Origin: Verrucomicrobiales bacterium
GTDB lineage: Bacteria > Verrucomicrobiota > Verrucomicrobiia > Verrucomicrobiales > SLCJ01
Reading direction: 5' to 3'
Length of the DNA: 56,306 bases
Assembly: GCA_024636835.1 (NCBI GenBank)
Contig: JAGXGH010000029.1
Span: 1 to 56,306 of the forward strand
Shown here: piece after piece, positions 51,504 to 56,306 of the stretch
How the letters are laid out: the number at the start of each line of letters is the position of its first letter
Position numbering within the stretch: the stretch's first letter is position 1
Notes under the pieces: generated by a model
The model's database searches: none
Told to the model about the DNA's origin: nothing
Seen by the model: only the letters and a program-made list of their open reading frames with translations
Translations under genes and position numbers: made by a program

Positions 51504-52703
51504 ATGATTTCCAAGCTATCCGACGATATTGTCCTTCATCCGGAGAAACGAACCTTCCCACCATTTAGCCTCGAGCGTTTGTTGCGCTCTGTTTTCGATC
51601 CGACCGACGGCTGCAAGATCTGCGTCTTGATCGATCTGGAAAACACCGATCTGATCAAAGATTTTGCCTTCATGGATGAGGAGGGGCTTGAGGTTCAGAA
51701 GAACGCTTACAAGCATTTTTACCTAAGTTTGAAAGAGGGCGTGATGAATGATCTTGGGATGACCGGCGGTGAAATGTTCACTTTCAAGCCAACCTACGGC
51801 AGTAACCTCGACCTCCAAGACGAGTGCTGGAACACCGATGGTGAGCAACTCAGCCTCGATAAGGACATCTATTCTCATTACGATATCATTCTCTGCATTT
51901 CCACCTGGTCGGCGACGGCGCCACTCACGGCGAAGTGCAAGGAGTTTGGATTCCGTGGGGCAACGCTCCACGGCGTCAATGATGTGATCCTTAACAGCGG
52001 ACTCGCCGTTGATTACGACGAGGTCAGTGCCGATGCCGAGAAGATTCGCCTTGCGATGACAAAAGCGGATTCCGTCGAGATCGACTTCACCCTTGAAGAC
52101 GGTCGCGTGCTTACGGCATGGCTTGGGCTTGATGGTCAGGAGGCGCAAAAAAGCCATGGCTTGTGTCGGGGAAAAACTCCAGATGTGGCGAACTTGCCGG
52201 CTGGCGAGGTTTACTTCGTCCCCATAGATGCACGTGGACAATTCCCGATGAAGTATGAGGATGGCACGCTTGGTGTGCTCGAAGTGGTTGATCGTTGTAT
52301 CGTTAGCTCGACGCTTATCGAGGGTCGCCAATCGACGATTGACGCACACAACGAGCGTCTGAAAGACGATCCGATGACGGGAACCCTCGGTGAGCTCGGG
52401 TTTGGAACGCAGGTCCTTCCTGTTTCGTTGTCGGACATTCAGGACGAGAAAGTGCTAGGCACCTGTCACTTGGCCACTGGGCGCGATGACCATCTTGGCG
52501 GAGATATTGTTCCCAGTATGTTTAAGAAGCATGAGAATTCGACACACGACGACATTCTCTTTGCCCCACACAAGACTCCGAACTTTGATATCAGTGAGGT
52601 GCGGATGAACCGTGGTGGAACTCAGGAAATCATCATTCAGCACTTCCGTCCGAGCGAGTATATCCTCAACGCCGCACGCGGAATTGTTCCTGTAGAAGCC
52701 TAA
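51504..52703 (+). CDS. M29 aminopeptidase-like protein
   Basis: 399 residues, soluble. The C-terminal part has the order expected of M29/aminopeptidase T-like or NicX-like metal enzymes: LPAGEVYFVPI, GTLGELGFGTQVLPV, TCHLATGRDDHLGGD, and a later EIIIQHF. These positions supply Glu, Asp and His that could bind metal, although I could not place each ligand. The N-terminal half (FPPFSLERLLRSVF, then SHYDIILCISTWSATAP) resembles the family's Rossmann-like domain. It ends at a terminator and is followed by an ovothiol-type methyltransferase. Substrate unknown. Confidence 0.65.
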   Translation: MISKLSDDIVLHPEKRTFPPFSLERLLRSVFDPTDGCKICVLIDLENTDLIKDFAFMDEEGLEVQKNAYKHFYLSLKEGVMNDLGMTGGEMFTFKPTYGSNLDLQDECWNTDGEQLSLDKDIYSHYDIILCISTWSATAPLTAKCKEFGFRGATLHGVNDVILNSGLAVDYDEVSADAEKIRLAMTKADSVEIDFTLEDGRVLTAWLGLDGQEAQKSHGLCRGKTPDVANLPAGEVYFVPIDARGQFPMKYEDGTLGVLEVVDRCIVSSTLIEGRQSTIDAHNERLKDDPMTGTLGELGFGTQVLPVSLSDIQDEKVLGTCHLATGRDDHLGGDIVPSMFKKHENSTHDDILFAPHKTPNFDISEVRMNRGGTQEIIIQHFRPSEYILNAARGIVPVEA

Positions 52704-52733
52704 GTTCGCGATCAATAATTTCGACTAACCTTT

Positions 52734-52769
52734 CGCCCGGACGGTGATCTCCGTTCGGGCGTTTTCTTT
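52734..52769 (+). terminator. rho-independent terminator abutting the methyltransferase start
   Basis: CGCCCGGACGG pairs with CCGTTCGGGCG (11 bp, one G-T) around a 6-base loop, followed by ttttcttt. The T tract ends three bases before the ATG at 52773, so the hairpin separates the two genes with almost no leader for the second. Confidence 0.85.
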
Positions 52770-52772
52770 GTG

Positions 52773-53510
52773 ATGAATCCAACAAGTTACGAATCGTCCA
52801 AGCTGCTCAACGAATACCTGCTCTTCCACTACGGAAGTCGTAGCGAGATGCAGGCGGGGTATCCAGTGCCGCTGGAAGGGCTAAACTTCCCGCTGCGCAC
52901 GGCGGTTCCAGCTTTAGAAAAGGGTGGTGCACGTGCGCTAGATCTCGGCTGTGCAGTTGGCCGTTCGACCTTCGAGTTGGCTCGCGCTTATGATGAGGTG
53001 ATTGGGATCGATTTTTCACAAGCCTTCGTCGACGCGGCAGAGAGGATTTGCGACGAAGGATCGCTGAATTATCAGATTTTAGTGGAAGCGAGTCAGACGC
53101 TTCCCGCCAGCGCGATGGTGCCGGATGGTGTTGATCCATCACGTGTGAGATTCGAGCAGGGCGACGCGATGAATCTGCGAGACGACTTGGGCGCGTTTGA
53201 TTGTGTCCACGCAGCCAATCTGATTTGCCGATTGCCCGATCCGCTGAAATTGATCACACGCTTTCGCGATCTAGTGCGGGAGGATGGTTTGCTCGTATTG
53301 GCGACGCCGTTTACGTGGTTAGAAGAGTTCACGCCTCGTGAAAACTGGTTGGGAAGCGAAAAGCAGAGTGGCTTTGATGCACTCGGCGAATTACTTGATG
53401 CAGATTTCGATCTTCTTTCCGCGACTGACGAACCCTTCCTCATCCGCGAAACCGCCAGAAAGTATCAGTTCACGTATTCGAAGCTCAGCGTCTGGAAAAG
53501 ACGGGGGTGA
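52773..53510 (+). CDS. OvoA C-terminal-type methyltransferase (putative 4-mercaptohistidine N1-methyltransferase)
   Basis: 245 residues from ATG 52773. It begins with the family opening YESSKLLNEYLLFHYGS and has FPLRTAV, then the SAM-binding motif DLGCAVGRSTFELA. AANLICRLPDPLKLITRF and a C-terminal WLEEFTPRENWLG follow. This is the pattern of the C-terminal domain of OvoA, which methylates 5-thiohistidine to give ovothiol. Here it stands alone, so the sulfoxide synthase half must be another gene outside the window. The last 24 residues are duplicated at 54897. Confidence 0.85.
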   Translation: MNPTSYESSKLLNEYLLFHYGSRSEMQAGYPVPLEGLNFPLRTAVPALEKGGARALDLGCAVGRSTFELARAYDEVIGIDFSQAFVDAAERICDEGSLNYQILVEASQTLPASAMVPDGVDPSRVRFEQGDAMNLRDDLGAFDCVHAANLICRLPDPLKLITRFRDLVREDGLLVLATPFTWLEEFTPRENWLGSEKQSGFDALGELLDADFDLLSATDEPFLIRETARKYQFTYSKLSVWKRRG

Positions 53511-53572
53511 TATCAAGAAAGATAGGTAATTCCTCGGAAGGATTTATCGTCAAACGAGTTTCCCCGTTGGGA

Positions 53573-53660
53573 GGGATGCGTTTCACGCGTCCGTGGACAT
53601 TCTGCTTGTGTGGGCTACGCGGCTGGAAGCCACGGCCACGATTTTGTGCGACATGGTCGC
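53573..53660 (+). repeat. dispersed repeat family D, copy 2
   Basis: Core 53613-53639 reads ggctacgcggctggaagcca, then cggccac. It is preceded by gggatgcgtttcacgcgtcc. It lies just after the methyltransferase gene, as copy 3 lies just after the duplicated fragment of that gene. Confidence 0.75.
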
Positions 53661-53798
53661 GTATAGCCCCGATATAATGGGGCACGCGATTAGATTTGGA
53701 GGGTGGGTATCGAATGATTCGTGTGATTGTATTAGATTTGCCTAGTATTGTATGAGCGGTGCGGATTACAGAGAAACTGTCTGTCGTGATATTAGCCA

Positions 53799-54880
53799 AT
53801 GAAAAACATGAAGTCATCTGTGGTATTGCTCTCGATTTTGTTGATCGCTGGAGGCTGTTCGCGAGGTATCGAGCCATCGCACTCGACCGAGATAGATGTC
53901 GAGCTTTCGGATGAAAATGGGCGACCGGTGGTTGGTGGGCGGGTTGAGTTGTTCTTCTACCACCTCTTGGACGAGAAGGCGAAGATCCATCGAGGACAAA
54001 CAGACAGTGAAGGAAGATTCAGTGCTCGAGATAAGGTTGTTTCCAGTGTGCAGTTCAAGGCGCACATGGGTTCTATGGAGTAGAAATAGAACGGCTACTG
54101 ATCCGTAGCGAGGTCGATGGGGGAAAGATAAGAAATTTTCCCCTTCCTATTGTGATGCGGAGAATATTGGAGCCCCGAGCGCTCTTAGCTCGCAAGGTCA
54201 ATCGAGCGATTCCTGAGGATGAGAAATGGATTGGGTTTGATTTAGAGGCAGGGGACTGGGTAGGTGAGTTTGGCGACGGTCGTGTCGCGGATTTTGAGGT
54301 GAGGTTTAAGAATGAGTTTGTCGGTTATCAACTCTTTATGGGCGAAGAAGAGGGATTGAGAAGAACGCAGGCTGACTTCGATGACCCCAACCGCTATCGT
54401 GAAAGAAGTAAAACGTTCAATCGTTTCTACGAATCCACTAAAGAATTAACCGTAGAATCTGCATTACGCCATTCCTCTGGAAAGTGGGAGGCGGAGTTGG
54501 AGTTTCGTTTTTCGGGGCGTTATGAAGGGATTCTTGAGGTAGTGGATGAATACCACTCCTACTCAGGTTTAAAAATGCCGAATAGTGCGCCGGATCAAGA
54601 GTATCGGAAGACCGTAGTGATTGAGGGCGAAAATCACACCGCGGTGCCAGTGGAGGAAAAAGGGTATTTCCTGCGGGTGCGTGAGCAGACTGATGAAAAT
54701 GGAGAACTTGTTTCCGCCAATTACGCGAAGTTTTTTCAAGCCCTTAAACTCGATCCTCGCGGCAGGATTGAGTTTTCCTACGCGTTTAATCCCGACCCGA
54801 ACGACCGTAATCTTGAGTTCGATTCGGATAAGAATTTATTCACGGGCTTAGAGCCAAATGAACGAGTCACGGAGCCGTAG
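53799..54880 (+). pseudogene. frameshifted lipoprotein gene
   Basis: Two ORFs look like one gene split by a frameshift. The first (53799-54083) encodes a lipobox (LLIAGGC) and a carboxypeptidase-regulatory-like start (ENGRPVVGGRVELFFYHL, then GQTDSEGRFSARDK). The second is open well upstream of its GTG at 54152. In its frame it reads HGFYGVEIERLLIRSEVDGG and PLPIVMRRILEPRAL. The natural join is at about 54050-54066, where the first frame reads SSVQFKA and the other continues as HGFYGVEIER. A one-base change there restores about 350 residues. The product would be a secreted lipoprotein of unknown role. Sequencing error is possible. Confidence 0.65.
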
Positions 54881-54887
54881 TTTGTTT

Positions 54888-54985
54888 CGGCAAGAGACTG
54901 ACGAGCCCTTCCTCATCCGTGAAACCGCGAGGAAGTATCAGTTCACCTACTCGAAGCTTAGTGTCTGAAAGCGGCGGAGGGAGTG
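54888..54985 (+). pseudogene. duplicated 3' fragment of the methyltransferase gene
   Basis: From 54897 it reads TDEPFLIRETARKYQFTYSK, then LSV and a stop. This is identical in protein to the end of the OvoA-type methyltransferase at 53426-53497, though synonymous bases differ. The Trp codon that follows in the intact gene is a stop here (TGG to TGA). The region downstream also resembles the region after the intact gene (family D repeat), so a larger block was duplicated and then decayed. Confidence 0.85.
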
Positions 54986-54987
54986 AC

Positions 54988-55190
54988 TTGCCGGACGCTT
55001 TCAAGCGTCCGTGACTTTGAGCTGTGTAGGCTTCGCGGTTGGAAGCCACGGCCACGATAGTGTGCGAAGTGAATTTAGCTTGAGGGTTCCGTAATGTTAT
55101 TCGGTAGCGTAAGGAAAGTTACGGACGCTTGAAAAGCATCCCTCCCAGAGGGTGCGCTACGCGCGTCCGTAACGTTTTCCGGCTTCGCTG
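54988..55190 (+). repeat. dispersed repeat family D, copy 3
   Basis: Core 55029-55055 (ggcttcgcggttggaagcca, then cggccac). The flanks include accgcgtccg-like hairpins (ggacgctttcaagcgtcc at about 54999) and a second stretch (gtaaggaaagttacggacgc, then catccctcccag). The rest of the gap to 55294 is the 105-bp element copy C. Confidence 0.8.
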
Positions 55191-55191
55191 T

Positions 55192-55297
55192 CATACCGGT
55201 TTCGAATAAAAACATGACTGTTCGCCGCGCACAAGTAGCTCACTATCAACCAACTCTCCGCCCGATCGCGTCAGATCAATACCAAGATTTGGTATCA
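55192..55297 (+). repeat. 105-bp dispersed element with terminal palindrome, copy C
   Basis: It starts cataccggtttcgaataaaa and ends ATACCAAGATTTGGTAT plus ca. The last bases (tca) are the reverse complement of the stop codon of the adjacent DUF1080 gene on the minus strand, so the element abuts and supplies that stop. It matches copy B over nearly its full length. Confidence 0.9.
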
Positions 55298-55933
55298 GTT
55301 TAACTCCTTAATGCGCAGATTGCGGAATTTGTAGACTGCGCCTTTTTCGCCGTGGTGCTGGATGCCGATAACGCCAGTGGCATCTTTGTCATCCTCGACT
55401 TCGGTGGTGACGACGCCATTGACCTCGATCTTGATTTTATTGCCCTTACAGGTGATGCGATAAGTGTTCCAATCATTGCGTTTGAAGGTGTCGCCAGCGC
55501 GGTTGCGGAAGGCTGCCTCGCTTTCGGCATTCCCCTTGATCGGACTGATGAACCATTTTCTCCGTCCTTCGTCGTAGAGTCCGCCTGACCATCCGCGATT
55601 TGGGTCGCCATCGACTTCAGCTTGGTAACCGAAGACTTTGCCGGGTTCCGCGTGAGCGCGAAACATGATGCCGCTGTTGGCTTTACCTTCAGGCAGAAGG
55701 ATGTCGGCTTCAAAAACGAAATCGCCGTAGGTTTTCTCGGTGACGAGAAAAAATTTCTTATCGGCCTTGAGATGGATCTCTCCATTCACGATTTCGACAT
55801 TTCCCCATGTATAGGGGTTTTTCCATCCTTCGAGGGTCTTGCCATCAAAGAGCGGCGTGAAGTCTTCTGCGACAAGTGCCGGAGCAAGTGTGAGGCAGCA
55901 AAGGGCGGCGATGAGTGATTTTGGTGTTTTCAT
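55295..55933 (-). CDS. secreted DUF1080 (3-keto-disaccharide hydrolase-like) protein
   Basis: 212 residues. Signal peptide (LIAALCCLTLAPALVA), then a concanavalin-like DUF1080 domain: TPLFDGKTLEGWKN, GEIHLKADKKFFLVTEKTYG and DFVFEADILLP. NSGIMFRAHA, then NRGWSGGLYDEGRR and a closing GVIGIQHHGEKG also match. DUF1080 proteins are abundant in Planctomycetes and Verrucomicrobia, are secreted or lipid-linked, and some act on 3-keto-glycosides. Its stop is formed by a dispersed repeat. Confidence 0.9.
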   Translation of the reverse strand: MKTPKSLIAALCCLTLAPALVAEDFTPLFDGKTLEGWKNPYTWGNVEIVNGEIHLKADKKFFLVTEKTYGDFVFEADILLPEGKANSGIMFRAHAEPGKVFGYQAEVDGDPNRGWSGGLYDEGRRKWFISPIKGNAESEAAFRNRAGDTFKRNDWNTYRITCKGNKIKIEVNGVVTTEVEDDKDATGVIGIQHHGEKGAVYKFRNLRIKELN

Positions 55934-56053
55934 AGACGTGGATAGATAGCAATAAAGGGAGAGTCCTAAATGATCAATACGCTGGTATTATCGTTGATCA
56001 CACAAAAAAATGGTCGAGAAAATTTTATGCATTAGAGATGTTAAAACGGATTT

Positions 56054-56160
56054 GGCTTCGCGGCTGGAAGCCACGGCCACTGTATTTTGCGGACGCGTTT
56101 AAGGTCTGAGTCTCACGCGATTGGGTGGAGGTGAAGGAAAGTCACGGAGGATCGAAAACC
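56054..56160 (+). repeat. dispersed repeat family D, copy 4, truncated by an insertion sequence
   Basis: Core 56054-56080 (ggcttcgcggctggaagcca, then cggccac). The flank gtgaaggaaagtcacggagg and gaaaac matches copies 1 and 3, which continue catccctcc. Here it stops and a new sequence (tagtgtccaaaa) begins, so the IS appears to have inserted in the repeat. The rest of 55934-56053 has no gene. Confidence 0.75.
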
Positions 56161-56162
56161 AC

Positions 56163-56306
56163 TAGTGTCCAAAACAAGTAATTGAAAAAGCCTCCTTGAA
56201 GGAGTGAAATCGGGGTGAAATGAAAAACCAACCCCACCCACAACAAGGAGGCCGGAGATGAGTGTAGTCACTTCGAGCTTATTCAGCCAACTGCTTTCTC
56301 TGGTAA
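56163..56306 (+). mobile_element. left end of an IS4-type insertion sequence, cut by the window edge
   Basis: Left end begins near tagtgtccaaaacaagta at 56163, then a 95-base leader with a GGAGG ribosome-binding site. A transposase starts at 56258. The insertion breaks repeat D copy 4. The right end lies outside the window, so terminal repeats and target duplication cannot be checked. Confidence 0.65.
56258..56306 (+). CDS. transposase N terminus (IS4-like, DUF4372 type), truncated by the window
   Basis: Only 16 codons are present, reading MSVVTSSLFSQLLSLV. This resembles the start of IS4-family transposases with the DUF4372 N-terminal domain (xxFSQLL... pattern). A GGAGG lies upstream at 56247-56251 and a gccggag follows. 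The catalytic DDE region is outside the window. Confidence 0.55.
   Translation, partial: MSVVTSSLFSQLLSLV

Overview
The window reads as a chromosomal segment of a Verrucomicrobiota bacterium, most likely of the order Verrucomicrobiales. The assignment is an inference from several traits. The ribosomal spc-type cluster runs rplE-rpsH-rplF-rplR-rpsE-rplO-secY-adk-map without rpsN or rpmD, as in the PVC superphylum. There is a DUF1080 secreted protein, a thrombospondin-3-repeat secreted protein with an 'RSAGPD' tail sequence next to it, a cbb3 oxidase with fused CcoN/CcoO, a Stf0 sulfotransferase, and many small dispersed palindromic repeats beside a REP-associated tyrosine transposase (RAYT). 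No tRNA, rRNA or CRISPR array was recognised.

Layout. 1-3400: a DUF3127 protein with an SSB-like acidic tip, an SDR dehydrogenase of the mannonate/fructuronate type, and a RAYT transposase directly in front of the ribosomal genes. 3760-10610: ribosomal proteins L5, S8, L6, L18, S5 (with a long repetitive Ala/Glu/Pro and RGG extension) and L15, then SecY, adenylate kinase and methionine aminopeptidase. 10770-14750: a secreted protein, a phospholipase-D-family lipoprotein, a thrombospondin-repeat protein with an out-of-frame tail, and a cyclophilin. 15270-18210: a Na/Pi cotransporter with a PhoU-like domain, overlapping a PhoR-like sensor kinase. 18380-27680: an oxidoreductase, an ABC-F ATPase, a Stf0 sulfotransferase, a rhodanese lipoprotein, a YdbH-like envelope protein, a YggU/DUF167 protein and an unknown membrane-anchored protein. 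27780-37670: gltX facing a complete cbb3 oxidase module (ccoS, ccoNO fusion, ccoQ, ccoP, ccoG, a small membrane protein, a TauE/SafE-like protein, ccoI). 37840-42280: a PocR/AraC regulator converging on a very large hybrid sensor kinase whose phospho-acceptor His is replaced by Asp. 42780-48000: a Rieske ferredoxin, a Ser/Thr kinase with HEAT-like repeats, a HAD phosphatase and a multi-pass membrane protein. 48085-50970: a ferrous iron uptake operon feoA2-feoA-feoB plus a tiny FeoB-associated Cys-rich membrane protein. 51150-53510: a small ORF, an M29-aminopeptidase-like protein and a stand-alone OvoA C-terminal-type methyltransferase (ovothiol-type). 53520-56306: decayed and repeat-rich DNA with a frameshifted lipoprotein gene, a duplicated fragment of the methyltransferase 3' end, a DUF1080 gene, several repeat copies and the left end of an IS4-type insertion sequence running off the window.

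The most distinctive signal not explained by genes is a set of repeat families. One is an element of about 105 bp present in three copies (18251, 37737 inverted, 55192) that ends in the palindrome ATACCAAGATTTGGTAT. A degenerate relative of that end sits exactly at the RAYT stop codon, which suggests a RAYT with its own palindromic substrates. A second family has the core GGCTTC...GAAGCCACGGCCAC in four copies, one cut by the terminal IS. A third is an inverted pair at 14996 and 23184. A nine-unit heptanucleotide array lies at 14834.
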